NCBI RefSeq assembly: GCF_033807715.1
Contig: NC_084592.1
Span: 620,001-684,000, forward strand
DNA length: 64,000 nt
Origin: Cololabis saira
Taxonomy: Eukaryota > Chordata > Actinopteri > Beloniformes > Belonidae
Reading direction: 5' to 3'
Each line of letters opens with the position of its first letter. The first letter of the stretch is position 1. The notes beneath the pieces were generated by a model. The model did not search any database, had not been told where the DNA came from, and saw nothing but the letters and a program-made list of their open reading frames with translations. Positions 26,636 to 37,021 of the stretch are shown in pieces. A program made the position numbers and the translations under genes.

Positions 26636-29600
26636 CTGATGAGACACACAGGGGACCACGATGAGTCCAGACCAAAAGGAGAGTCCCTGCAGGAGTCCAG
26701 TGAAGACCAGACTACCAACACAAAAGACCCCCAACATGGAGGATGCGTCCAAACCAGATAACATGCAGGAAATCCTGATTCTGTTAAATTTAGTGTCATT
26801 TATATAGCGTATATTAGGGTTTAAAATGTCTCTAGGTGCTTTCAGAGACCCAACACATGACCCCCCTGAGCAAATATGAAAATGTATGGATTGATCTGAA
26901 GAAAGGAAAGAGAAGGAAGGGTGAGGGGCACCGCTCAGTGGATCATGTTGCTGTTCCCCTGTAGCGTAGCTCTATAGCAGCATATCTAGGATGAAGCTCT
27001 GTTTAAGCCGAGCTGCTCTACTCTTGTCCTGTAGCTGCAGCTATGACTACTGACTCTAACCCACTAGAGTTTACACTAATTTCAGGTTTACTAACACTAA
27101 CTATAGGCTTTACTAAAAAGAAACGTTTTAAGTTTGGTTTTAAAGGTGGAGGTGGTGTCACCCTCCATAACCCAAATTGGAAGTTGGTTCCATAGTAATG
27201 GTTCCTGGTAGCAGAAGACCCTTTCAGATCTACATTTGGATCTTCTAGGAACTAAGTAGAAATTAGGAACATAAAGAACTATCACGTCTTGGAGAAACCA
27301 GGAGTTTGGCCAATAAGGCCTTATATTCAATTCAATTCAATTCACTTGGGGAAATTTGTCCTGGACTCGACAGCTGAGCCGCAAATGCCTTGACAGCTAC
27401 AGTGACAAACAATGCAACACTGGGCACTATTTCAGCAACAATTACAAACACACACATACACTATTTGAAACATGCTAAAAATCACCATAATAAAACAATT
27501 AAAAAAAGAATAGAATTATTGCACATCGTTGTCATGGAGCATTGTTCAGGAGTTTGATGGAGGTTGGCACGAATTAGTTCTTAAAGCGATTCAATTTGCA
27601 CTTGGGAACCCTGTATCGTCTCCCAGAGGGCAGGAGCTCGTATTCAGTAAAGGATGTGGGAAGGCTCAGCTACCGTCTGGGCCTGCCTGACAACTGTTTG
27701 TTGTCAGGCAGGCTCAGGCAGGTGATGGTCTCTTTTCCCCATCACCTTCTTGGCTGTATGCACCAAACGGGCCAATTTGGTTTTCAGCCTGACTGTGAGG
27801 TTCCCATACCAGGCTGACATCCCACATCGGACCAAGCTCTCCAGAACTGCCTGGTAAAATAAAAACATGATGCTTTTGTCCACACCATACAGTTATCTTG
27901 ATGGTATTTGTATGAGCTGAACTAAAATCAATAAACAAAATCTGTGCATATGCTTTAGGGCATTCCAGGTGCTTGAGAGTGAAGTGGATGATACTGTTGA
28001 TGGCTTCATCAGTACCTTTTCCCCTGTCTATAGGCAAACTGTTACGGGTCATGGTTTTCATATGGGGGTATTATTGTTCCAATATTATTTGTGTGTGCGT
28101 AAAAAAGATGTGTCCATGTTATAACGATTCATATTCGTAATGATAAACATTTGTATGTAAATAAAAAAGTTGTACCCAAAATTCTGCTGTCACACACATG
28201 AGTGATAAATTATTAGGGTTAGGATTGTTTTTATGTGAGTATGAATCTAAAAGCTATGAGTGCAAAGTCTTGTGAATACAACTCTAATTTCTACGACTAC
28301 GAGTTTTCACTGTGAACACGAATTCAAGTTTATGGGTACGAGTCGAAAAACTGTTGTAATGACGTCACAGGCAGGTCACAGCATAGACATATATACGTAG
28401 ACGCCCCATCGAGTGCGTCTGCGAGTGAGCCAACCATAGACATCATATAGAACACTATATGATGTCTATGGAGCCAACTGCCACATCCAATATGGCGTCA
28501 AAGTCGCCACCATATTGGATGTGGCAAGACTGCGCTGTAAACTAATACAAGTAAATTGACTTATTTTAATAAAGCGCCTTTCTACAAAGAAATTTACGTT
28601 TTACGTCTCATTTATTCATTCACACATGCACTAATATACTTGGAAAACAGTTAGGCACCGAATATAATATATTTAATTTTCTCAGATGGCAAAAATAAGA
28701 ACTTTATTGATCCCACATAGGAGTAATTCATGTTGTATCAGCTATAGAGAACAAGGTAGTGCCGAAAAACAATATATATCCCTCTTCACAAAAATAAGAA
28801 AAATAGAGATATATATTTTCTCATCAACAAAACATATTTTTAAATTTTCAAGTAACAAAATAACATATTTGAACAATTTTTCAGATTTTTTCAATTATTT
28901 TATTGTCTGAAAAATTGTTCAAATATTATTTTTTTGTCTGAAAAATGGTTCAATTATGTTATTTTGTTATTTGAAAATGTTTTAATTTGCTTTGTTATTT
29001 TTCTTATTTTTGTGAGGGGGGATATATATTGTTTTTTGGAACTACCTTGTTCTCTATAGCAGATATAACATTAATTACTTCTATGTGGGATCAATAAAGT
29101 TCTTATTTTTGCCATTTTTTAGACAGAAAATAACATGTTTTGTTGATGAGAAAATATGTTTCTCTATTTTTCTTATGTCTATGCTTTGACCTGTCTGTGA
29201 CGTCATTTCAACAGTTTTTCGACTCGTACCCAGAAACTTGAATTCGTGTTCACAGTGAAGACTCGTAGTCGTAGAAATTAGAGTTGTATTCACAAGACTT
29301 TGCACTCACAGCTTTTAGATTCATACTCACATAAAAACAATCCTAACCCTAATAATTTATCACTCATGTGTGTGACAGCAGAATTTTGGGTACAACTTTT
29401 TTATTTACATACAAATGTTTATCATTACGAATACGAATTGACACATCTTTTTTACGCACACACAAATAATATTGGAACAATAATACCCCCATATTTTCAA
29501 ACCTAAGAAAAAAGTAATTCGGTTCATTTGCTTTGCCCAGATCACTATCAGTACTGAAGCGGTTCTTCGTGGTATTCATGTTTGTAATGGATTTCATAGA

Positions 29601-30205
29601 GGCCCACAGCTTATTTGAGTTCATTGACATGAAAGTATCCTCTATTAGTTCCCTGTGACGTTTTTTGGCCTCTTTCAGCTTCTGGTTGAGTTCTTGTTGC
29701 ACCCTTTTCAGGCTTGCCCTATCATTATTTTGAAAAGCCAGCTTTTTCATGTTGATACAGTCCTTTATATCCTTAGTTATGTTGGGCTTGTCGTTACGGT
29801 ACACTTTAATGTCTTTTTTTGTGACCACATTGTCTACACAAAAGTGTATGTAGTCTGTTATCACTTTGGTGGCCTCATCAATTATCTCTATATGCGAGTC
29901 CAGACCACCAACACAGGAAACCCTGATGGGTCCAGATCACCAACATAACTATGCCACGGAGGAAACACATCTAAGCTAGTGAGTTAGTAATTCCTGCCCA
30001 AGTTTCTCATCTGCTGTGAATGTAGATGACTCTTGTTGGTTCCTGGTTCACATAGACTGTACCTGGCAGGAGTCCACTCCTCCTTCCAGGTATCCTGCAC
30101 AGATCATCCAGGAGGAGATTAAGCCCTTGTAAACCTCCGGCTGGTTGCAGGTCTTGGTAGAGATGAGCGGTACCATGGCTGATCGCAGTACCACGCTGGT
30201 CTCAC
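26483..30205 (-). CDS. tmprss3: Type II transmembrane serine protease, C-terminal exons (best match tmprss3)
   Basis: Two - strand exons with proper splice sites encode the end of a trypsin-fold catalytic domain. The upstream one (30205-30063) encodes [35 protein letters not shown]. The downstream one (26635-26483) encodes [10 protein letters not shown] with the catalytic Ser, [20 protein letters not shown] and [28 protein letters not shown] with the Asp six residues before the Ser indicates trypsin-like (Arg/Lys) specificity. The closest family I recall is TMPRSS3 ([22 protein letters not shown]), a membrane protease needed for hearing in mammals, but another TMPRSS is not excluded. The N-terminal cytoplasmic, membrane, LDLRA, SRCR and first catalytic exons must lie at higher coordinates but were not found up to 64000. 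It is convergent with itgb2. Confidence 0.75.
26798..27335 (-). mobile_element. L2-like LINE 3' end, antisense
   Basis: On the - strand, 27097-27330 encodes a degraded C-terminus ([37 protein letters not shown]). The 3' UTR follows down to 26798. It belongs to the same family as the copy at 23545-24606. Confidence 0.7.
27336..28062 (-). mobile_element. LINE 3' part, antisense, left of the foldback element
   Basis: Starting with an 'attcaattcaattca' tail, the - strand holds a decayed C-terminus closely similar to 39590-39900. Then, at 27860-28050, it encodes RT text [18 protein letters not shown] and ILFIDFSSA. An internal deletion joins the two. The LINE is cut at 28060 by the foldback element and continues at 29492. 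Confidence 0.7.
28063..29491. mobile_element. 1.43-kb foldback DNA element with TA target site
   Basis: The ends tgggggtattattgttcc and, reversed, the same 18 bases are flanked by TA (28061-28062, 29492-29493). The inverted arms run about 330 bases each (28063-28390 and 29168-29491). Inside is a second inverted pair starting 'atggcaaaaataagaacttt' (28686) and closing near 29117, plus two small hairpins at about 28436-28470 and 28480-28525. There is no transposase. Both flanks belong to one LINE. TA duplication suggests mobilisation by a Tc1/mariner-type enzyme. Confidence 0.85.
29492..29930 (-). mobile_element. LINE 5' continuation, antisense, right of the foldback element
   Basis: The - strand encodes [20 protein letters not shown] and [20 protein letters not shown], the linker between endonuclease and RT of a LINE ORF2. 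With 27336-28062 it forms one element split by the foldback insertion, all within a tmprss3-like intron. Confidence 0.7.
30063..30205 (-). CDS. tmprss3: tmprss3-like penultimate exon
   Basis: This 143-nt exon is bounded by a 'ggtttccag' acceptor and a CAG|GTACAG donor. It starts with the last bases of a Gly codon, encodes [20 protein letters not shown] and ends VDSCQ. The cysteines are those of the conserved C-terminal disulfides of trypsin-like proteases. Confidence 0.85.
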
Positions 30206-30545
30206 CTGGAAACCATATCACAATAGACAAACCTGTTTCTTTATATTGTATATAGTACCTATCTGCCTCTTGCTGAGTGCAGACGCTTCGCTCTCTGCTC
30301 CGCTCCCCCGCTTTGTTTTGTTTTTCTTCTTTCCTCTGCAATCTTTTCTTTTCTGCAAAACAATTTCTGGAAAGCAGGACCAGGATACCTTACCACCGGG
30401 AGCTATTCCTCAAGTCTACCACTTTTATTTTAAACTGTTTTAGTATTTTGTGAGCGTAGCTTATCAGCAGCACAAGCCTGCGCTATCGTGACTGGGATTG
30501 AGGATCTCAGCTAGCAGCAGCTAGCAGAAGCTAATTAGCAGCAAG

Positions 30546-31754
30546 ATGCCTCCCTTTTCCTTTTCCATGGATGATTACCACAAACTGCTCCAGAAGATAG
30601 CAGTACCGGAAACAAAAATTCACAGGCTCGAAGTGAATGGAGAGATAAATGGACAATATGGGAATGAATCTACTCTGCTGACCTCCCAAAACAGCGAAGG
30701 GGAGCAGGCTAACAGAAAGCTAACTAACACCACCAAGACGCAACAGGAGCTGGGAACAAATGGCAAGAAATCAACAAATCCTCCCTGGAACTCTCTTGGT
30801 GCGAAGCCAAAGCAGTACAAATCGCCTCCCTCAGATCTGAGAAGACGGTTATCAGGCAGAACCCAGCACCTGGTGACCTTGGACGACATCGAGTGGCCTG
30901 CATTACCGTTGCACAGGAATGGGGTACTGGGGTCTTCAACCCCAGTACCCGGCAAGAGGAGGAAGGCTACAACTACAACAAAAGCTAAGAGCAAATCGCC
31001 CCAAGACACAGGGATTCTACTGGAGAACAGATTTACTCCACTCTCTCAAACTCCAGAATCCCTGGGAAAAGGCTCATCTCCCGGCTCCAGAGACAGGTAT
31101 GAGGCTAAATCCATTGCTAAAGGTCTACAGGCAGAGCCAACTACTGGGCCTCGTACGCTGATAGTGGGCGACGGAGCTGTGAATGAGATAAAATCATTCT
31201 GCAGCAAAAACACAAAAGTACTCTCTTTTACCAATGACATGGTGTCTGATATCACAAAGAAGATCCGTAGAATTGCTGCGGAGCATCCGACAGCTAAAGC
31301 AGTTGTCATACACACAGGAGCCCTTGATGTTGTGAAACAATCAGAGATATTAAAACAAGACTTCACTGATCTGATGAGCACAGTTGCATGCCTAAATACT
31401 GAGGTTTTCTTCAGTGGACCAATGCCGACGATTCGGCAAGGAGATGAGAGATTTAGCAGGCTAATGTTGCTAAATGGATGGCTTAAAGATGCATGTGCTG
31501 CTAAATCATTTCATTATGTTGACAACTTTAGAATTTTTTGGGGTCGAAAACATTTCTTTAGGGCAGATGGCCGTCATTTGAACAAAGCTGGATCAAAATT
31601 AATAACCAGCAACATTTTCTATCATCTACGTCACAAACAAGCAGCCCCCATCAAGAAGAAGAACAAGAGGCAGGACGTTCCAAAACAACTGATAAGTCGC
31701 TGTGCTGAGAGCGCTGAGATAAGGACTGAACAAGGAGAACAAAGTACTGCAGTG

Positions 31755-31802
<48 letters not shown>

Positions 31803-32087
31803 CCGCAACAGGGGGAGTCTCCCTCAGCCCCAACAGGAAACACCAAATCCTCACCCCCCCAGAGCCCACCCAGCTCTCCAGGGAGTCAGGAGTCCCCACT
31901 TCTGGAATTTACTGACAGGATGAACAAGTTGGTGAATATTGGATTACAACTAACACCACGCCAAAATCCTTTGTTTAACCCCCCACATCACCCAACCCCT
32001 CCCAAACCACCACTCCGGAAACCGCGGTCAACCAAAAGTCACCGCCCCCCCCCACCTCCTCTGAACTACCATATCTGTGATGTCTGA
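30546..32087 (+). CDS. LINE ORF1 with SGNH/esterase-like domain
   Basis: A 513-aa open frame without interruption. Residues ~200-360 have the layout of the SGNH-hydrolase-like domain found in ORF1 of some L2/CR1 LINEs: block I 'TLIVGDGAVNEI' (207), block III 'VIHTGALDVV' (254) and block V 'ADGRHLNKAG' (340). The catalytic Ser expected in GDS is Gly here and the Asn of block III is absent, so hydrolytic activity is doubtful while the last Asp/His pair is kept. A poly-Ser run coded by (TCA)n lies at ~404-418, followed by a Pro-rich tail. The role in retrotransposition is not established; nucleic-acid or membrane association has been proposed for the family. Confidence 0.75.
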
Positions 32088-32364
32088 TATGGGCCGGGTC
32101 CAGGCTGTGATGTCAATATTAACATTGTTCTGTCCCAGGAAAAGTCTGGGCCCCATGGACTTAAATCAGCTTTCTCTATCCCTGTGATGATAGGTAACAG
32201 AAAACGTATCAAACTGGTGAGAAATGAAAAAAGTTCAGTTAAATCTGCTAATCTGTTGAGTATAGCATGTCATCCTCGAATCTCACAAGTGTCTCCTGTT
32301 AAGGATTTACATGTACATTTAGCCCTTTTAAATATCAGGTCTCTGGTTGGGAAATCTTTCTTAA

Positions 32365-33165
32365 AGGGATTGTGACATGAAAAACACATTTTTCTTGATT
32401 TTTTGTGTTTTGTTGGGTGTCTTGACATCAATTACACCCAAAAAACAACGAACTTTTAACATTCAGTGTATTGTGTGCTTTCTGGGATTTTCCGCATAAC
32501 TGTGCAAAAACGTCTCACCTGGTTTGCTGGCGGGCCGTTACGTAACGGCCCGCTAAATCACCGCCCCCTCCACCCAGCTCCCTGCCTCCTCTCCTCTCCA
32601 GTGCACCATAAAGGCTGATTTATGGTTCCGCGTTACACCGACGCAGAGCTTACGGCGTAGGGTTACGCGGCGACGCGCACCGTACGCTGAACCCTACGGC
32701 GTATGCTCTGCGTCGATTTAACGCGGAACCATAAATGAGGCTTAACACGGAGCAGTTTAGAGCCTCTTTTGTTCTAATCACCGGAGGAAAACTGCTAAGA
32801 AGACCCGCGGCCACTGACTGGACTTAAGATAAGGGGACAGTGCTGCTTGCATGCCTTTATTTTTATGATTGTTTGCTGTGGTTCGCCCTCCTGCTTTTCC
32901 GTGCATGCTTCGCCTGTCGCTCTCCGACGCCGCTGTGAGCGTATGGCTGGAGGAGGAGGTTTGGAGGAGGAGCGGAGCAATGATTGACAGGAAAGGGGGG
33001 AAAGGAAGCATTTTTCACGGCGCAAAAAATCACTGTAATAAAAAGCCAGGAAAAGAGTACTAGATTGAAGTTTTTCTTGTTACACTCTTTTAGACACATT
33101 TGAGGGATGTTGGCCAAGACTTTTAATAGTGTTAAAAGCATGTTAAAAATGATGTCACAATACCT
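32365..33165. mobile_element. piggyBac-like non-autonomous element at a TTAA site
   Basis: The ends agggattgtgacat and, reversed, aggtattgtgacat are flanked by TTAA at 32361-32364 and 33166-33169. Removing the insert and one TTAA leaves the LINE endonuclease reading frame uninterrupted, which fixes the borders. It carries no transposase and contains a second nested element at 32608-32742. Confidence 0.82.
32608..32742. repeat. Palindromic MITE related to 10687-10897
   Basis: The left arm 'gatttatggttccgcgttac' and the right arm 'taacgcggaaccataaatga' are inverted. The interior has acgcagagcttacggcgtag and its mirror. It is nested inside the piggyBac-like element. Confidence 0.7.
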
Positions 33166-34513
33166 TTAATCAATGATTTTATTAACGAGCACAACCTTGA
33201 TTTTACGTTTTTAACTGAAACTTGGTTCAGTCAGGATAATAGTGCAGCAGTTCTTATTGAGTCAACGCCGCAGAATTTTAGTTTCTTTAAATACTTCAAA
33301 ATCAAATCTGGATGCTACAACACTTAGTAACTATAGGCCAATATCAAATCTGCCATTTTTAGGGAAAATCATTGAAAAGGTGGTCTTCCAGCAAATTCAT
33401 GCTTTTATGATGCAAAACAACCTTTTTAATGCATTTCAGTCTGGATTTCGGCCACACCACAGCACTGAGACTGTACTCATCAAAGTCTTAAATGATATTC
33501 ATCTGAATAATGATGCAGGCAAATCCTCTGTTCTGGTATTATTGGATCTGAGTGCTGCATTCGACACAGTTGATCATAACATTCTTATCAGCAGACTGGA
33601 AAAGTGGGTGGGACTTACCGGCACTGTGCTTCAATGGTTTAAATCTTACTTACAAGATAGGGCCTTTTTTGTGTCAATAGGAAACCATGAGTCTAAGAGA
33701 ACCAAGATCACATGTGGGGTTCCTCAAGGGTCTATTCTTGGACCGCTTCTATTCAACATCTATATGCTACCGTTAGCTCAGATTATGGAACATCACAACA
33801 TTTCCTACCATACTTATGCCGATGACACACAGCTTTATATTTCAGTGTCACCACATGACTACAGTCCCCTGATCTCATTGAGTAACTGTATTCACCAAAT
33901 CAATGAGTGGATGTGCCAGAATTTTCTCCAGCTAAATGCAGAAAAGACAGAGGTGATCATTTTTGGCCCTAAAAATGAAAGGGAAAAGATCAGCGCTCAC
34001 CTTGGCTCCATGTCATTGACAGCTACAAATCAAGCCAGAAATCTTGGTGTAATTATTGACTCAGACCTGAACTTCAACAGCCATCTAAAGTTTATCACCA
34101 AATCTGCCAAATTACCACCTAAAAAATATTGCTAGAATTAAGGGTATTCTGTCTAAACAAGACATGGAAAAACTTATTCATGCATTCATTTTCAGTAGGT
34201 TGGATTATTGCAATGGCATCTTTACAGGCCTTAACAAGAAATCTATCAGGCAGCTGCAGCTGATCCAGAACGCTGCCGCCAGAGTCCTTACAAACACCAG
34301 AAAACTGGACCACATTACACCGGTCATGAAATCACTACACTGGCTTCCAGTGAGTCAAAGGATAGAGTTTAAAATCTTACTGCTGGTCTACAAAGCACTG
34401 AATGGTCTTGGACCAAAATACATGGTTGATCTGTTAGTTCCCTATGAAGCTCCCAGACCCCTTAGGTCTTCTGGATCTGGCTTGTTGTGTGTCCCAAGAA
34501 CCAGAACCAAGCA

Positions 34514-34584
34514 AGGTGGGCCCCAGGAAGATTAGTAGCTGCTGTGCAGCTGCTAATGGGGATCCAATCAAATAAACAAATAAA
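34514..34584 (+). mobile_element. Short retro-insertion (3' tail only) in the LINE
   Basis: About 71 bases ending 'gctgctaatggggatccaat' and AAATAAA repeats interrupt the ORF2 C-terminal frame. The tail resembles the 3' end of another LINE or SINE family, a heavily 5'-truncated copy. Confidence 0.6.
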
Positions 34585-34945
34585 GGCGAGGCAGCGTTAA
34601 GTTATTCTGCTCCTCACCGGTGGAACAAACTTCCTGTAGACCTGAGGTCTGCTCCAACTGTCAGCTCCTTCAAATCAGGGTTAAAAACATTACTGTTTAC
34701 TGAAGTATACTCTTAAATTAAACCTGCTGTATTCTACTGTCCTTATTTTTTTTTAACAGCTTGTGCTTTTTGTTATTTTACTTCTTTTCTTATTCTTACC
34801 TATTTGTTATTATGTCTTTGCCGCTTTTAATGTCAATGTAAAGCACTTTGAATTACCTTGTGTTGAATTGTGCTATATAAATAAATTTGCCTTGCCTTGC
34901 CTTGCCTTGCCTATATTTTACGGTCAGAATTGTACAGGATCCAGA

Positions 34946-35184
34946 GTTGTATGGGCTCAAATTAAAGCCATAAATATTTTGTATCTGTAAATAAACTTTG
35001 TACTTGTAGAAATATTTTGTGCGTGTGCAAAAAATATTTGTACGTGCAAAAAATATTTGTACTTGTAGAAATATTTTGTGCCTGTGCAAAAAATATTTGT
35101 ACTTGCAAAAAATATTTGTACTTGTAGAAATATTTTTGTGCACGTGCAAAAAAAATTGGTACTTGTAGAAATATTTTGTGCATG
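34946..35184 (+). mobile_element. Partial foldback-type element with tandem subterminal repeats
   Basis: It begins after TA with tgggctcaaattaaagcc, close to the tggagccaaatcaaggcc end of the palindrome at 43253. It continues as a tandem array of 'aaatatttgtacttgtagaa' and 'atattttgtgc-tgtgcaaa' units. The right half is missing; the LTR element starting at 35185 cuts it. Confidence 0.55.
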
Positions 35185-36734
35185 TGTCAAGGTTGACATT
35201 CCCCCCAGCCTTCAGTTTCTGTCTTGCCCCGCCTGTGTCCCATCTGCCCTGATTGTGTCTGCACCTGTTTCTCGTCATGTCTTGTTATCCCCTCAGTATA
35301 TCTTGTCTTGTCATTCCTTTGTCCCCTGTCGGTCCGTACTGTTTCCACCTCCATGTCTCCTCGTGGTTTTTGTCCTGATCCTGGTTTTTGTCAATCCTGC
35401 TCTGCAGCGCTTTGTTTTTGCCTTTTTTGTATTAAACCCCTTGTTTTTTGAGAACTCCTGCCTCCAGTCTCCCTCTGTCTCCTGCACTTGGGTCCTAGAA
35501 AACCGAACCATGACAGAACGGACCGACCAGGTGGACCCAGCGGGAGACTACCTCACCTTGTTGGACTTCCTCTGCCGTGAAGCGGCTAAAAACGTGCGCT
35601 GGGCCGAGGAGGAGTATTGTGACCCCTTTTGGGGAACACGCCTGGCTCTGGGTGGGCCCAGGAGCTTGCAGAGGCAACGGCGACGGCGTCAGCGCCAGCG
35701 CCAGCCCCAGCCTGTTCCGGCTCCAGCTCCTGCACCTCCCCATGTTCCTGTGGTGGTCCCGGACGCACCTCCCCATGTTCCTGTGGTGGCCCCGGACCCG
35801 GGCACCCCCGCAGCCAGCGCCCCGGACCCGGGCACCCCCGCAGCCGGCGCCCCGGACCCGGGCACCCCCGCAGCCGGCGCCCCGGACCCGGGCACCCCCG
35901 CAGCCGGCGCCCCGGACCCGGGCACCCCCGCAGCCGGCGCCCCGGACCCGGGTACCCCCGCAGCCGGCGCCCCGGACCCGGGTACCCCCGCAGCCATGTC
36001 ACGTTCCAGAGCCATGTCACGTTCCAGAGCCATGTCACGTTCCAGAGCCATGTCACGTTCCAGAGCCATGTCACGTTCCAGAGCCATGTCACGTTCCCGT
36101 CACGCCAAGCCCCACGCCAAGACCGCCAAGCCCCACGCCAAGACCGCCAAGCCCCACGCCAAGACCGCCAAGCCCCACGCCAAGACCGCCAAGCCCCGCG
36201 TCAAGACCCAGGCCTAGGCCTCGTGGGTGGCCCCCGGAGCTGTCTCGCCGGTCTGGCCGGCCTCGTGGACGTTCCCCCCGAGCGTTCTCGCCGGTCTGCC
36301 CGGCTTCGTGGGCGACCCCCGGAGCTGTCTCGCAGGTCTGCACAGTCCCCAGGACGGCCCCAGAACGTTGGCCGTGTGTTGGCCTGGGCCCTCCTCCAGG
36401 CCCTCCTCCAGGCCCCCTCCGCCCGCCCTGGGTGGTAGGCCGAGTGGGACATCTGGGATCTGTCCCTTGAGGGGGGGGTTCTGTCAAGGTTGAAATTCCC
36501 CCCAGCCTTCAGTTTCTGTCTTGCCCCGCCTGTGTTCCATCTGCCCTGATTGTGTCTGCACCTGTGTCTCATCATGTCTCGTTATCCCCTCAGTATATCT
36601 TGTCTTGTCATTCCTTTGTCCCCTGTCGGTCCGTACTGTTTCCACCTCCATGTCTCCTCGTAGTTTTTGTCCTGATCCTGGTTTTTGTCAATCCTGCTCT
36701 GCAGCGCTTTGTTTTTGCCTTTTTTGTATTAACA
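35185..36734 (+). mobile_element. Small LTR retroelement (TRIM-like) with a repeat-rich ORF
   Basis: Direct repeats of ~250 bases start at 35185 and 36482 with TGTCAAGGTTGA and are nearly identical to each other. The 5' LTR probably ends at a TGACA near 35515. The 3' copy stops early at 36734, where a CA repeat begins. A purine tract (gaggggggggttc, 36470-36481) sits directly before the 3' LTR, as a polypurine tract should. There is no protease, RT or integrase, so it depends on another element. Confidence 0.8.
35510..36217 (+). CDS. Protein of the small LTR element: gag-like start plus three tandem peptide arrays
   Basis: The 235-aa frame starts MTERTDQVDPAGDYLTLLDF at or beside the LTR border, then LCREAAKNVRWAEEE and a basic RQRRRRQRQRQ stretch. 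Then come three arrays: PDPGTPAAGA about 7 times (30-bp DNA unit, 35789-35998), MSRSRA about 6 times (18 bp, 35996-36100) and KPHAKTA about 5 times (21 bp, 36104-36207). The last two are strongly basic, suggesting RNA or DNA binding; this is inference. I know no named domain for it. Because all units are multiples of three, other frames are open too. Confidence 0.6.
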   Translation: MTERTDQVDPAGDYLTLLDFLCREAAKNVRWAEEEYCDPFWGTRLALGGPRSLQRQRRRRQRQRQPQPVPAPAPAPPHVPVVVPDAPPHVPVVAPDPGTPAASAPDPGTPAAGAPDPGTPAAGAPDPGTPAAGAPDPGTPAAGAPDPGTPAAGAPDPGTPAAMSRSRAMSRSRAMSRSRAMSRSRAMSRSRAMSRSRHAKPHAKTAKPHAKTAKPHAKTAKPHAKTAKPRVKTQA

Positions 36735-36937
36735 CACACACACACACACACACATACATACACACACACACACATACATACACACACACACACACACTCT
36801 CTTATCTTGGCCATAAAGCCACTGAGTTATTTCAGTTACCACTGGATGAGACGAAATCTCGCGAGACACGAGACTCAGTCACCACGTGACTTTGTGAGCA
36901 ATCCATCTTTCTTTTCACGTGTATGAACAGCCATCGT

Positions 36938-37019
<82 letters not shown>
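36733..37019. repeat. Two (CA)n arrays
   Basis: An interrupted CA/CATA tract lies at 36733-36797 and a pure ~79-bp CA tract at 36941-37019. The interval holds no recognised feature. Confidence 0.9.

Positions 37020-37021
<2 letters not shown>

Larger units (their letters stand above)
32244..34716 (+). pseudogene. LINE ORF2, broken
   Basis: The start of the endonuclease (LALLNIRSLVGKSF ... FTFLTETWFSQD) is present, then the text jumps at about 33300 straight into the RT, so most of the endonuclease is deleted. The RT keeps LSNYRPISNLPF, FQSGFRPHHSTET, LLDLSAAFDTVDH, GVPQGSILGPLLF and YADDTQLY. A frameshift occurs near 34130, after which SRLDYCNGIFTGL and SLHWLPVSQRIEFKILLLVY follow in another frame. 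The frame is further broken by a piggyBac-like insertion and a 71-bp insertion. Confidence 0.85.
30262..34912 (+). mobile_element. L2-type LINE, long copy with 5' UTR, ORF1, broken ORF2 and TTGCC tail
   Basis: A GC-rich 5' leader with repeated 'agctagcagcagctagcag' precedes ORF1 (30546-32087). ORF2 remnants run from about 32244 to 34716, and the 3' UTR ends in 'tgctatataaataaatttgc' plus a (CTTGC)n tail at 34890-34912. It contains two later insertions, 32365-33165 and 34514-34584. It is oriented opposite to the tmprss3-like gene, inside or upstream of its visible exons. Confidence 0.85.

Noticed and set aside
31631..31899. Antisense poly-Asp and poly-Met frames
   Set aside because: They are the reverse of the (TCA)n poly-Ser codons of the LINE ORF1.
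35577..36575. Several long frames on both strands rich in Pro, Arg or Gly
   Set aside because: They are shadows of the three in-frame tandem arrays and the GC-rich tail; only the frame beginning MTERTDQVD continues sensibly from the LTR border.
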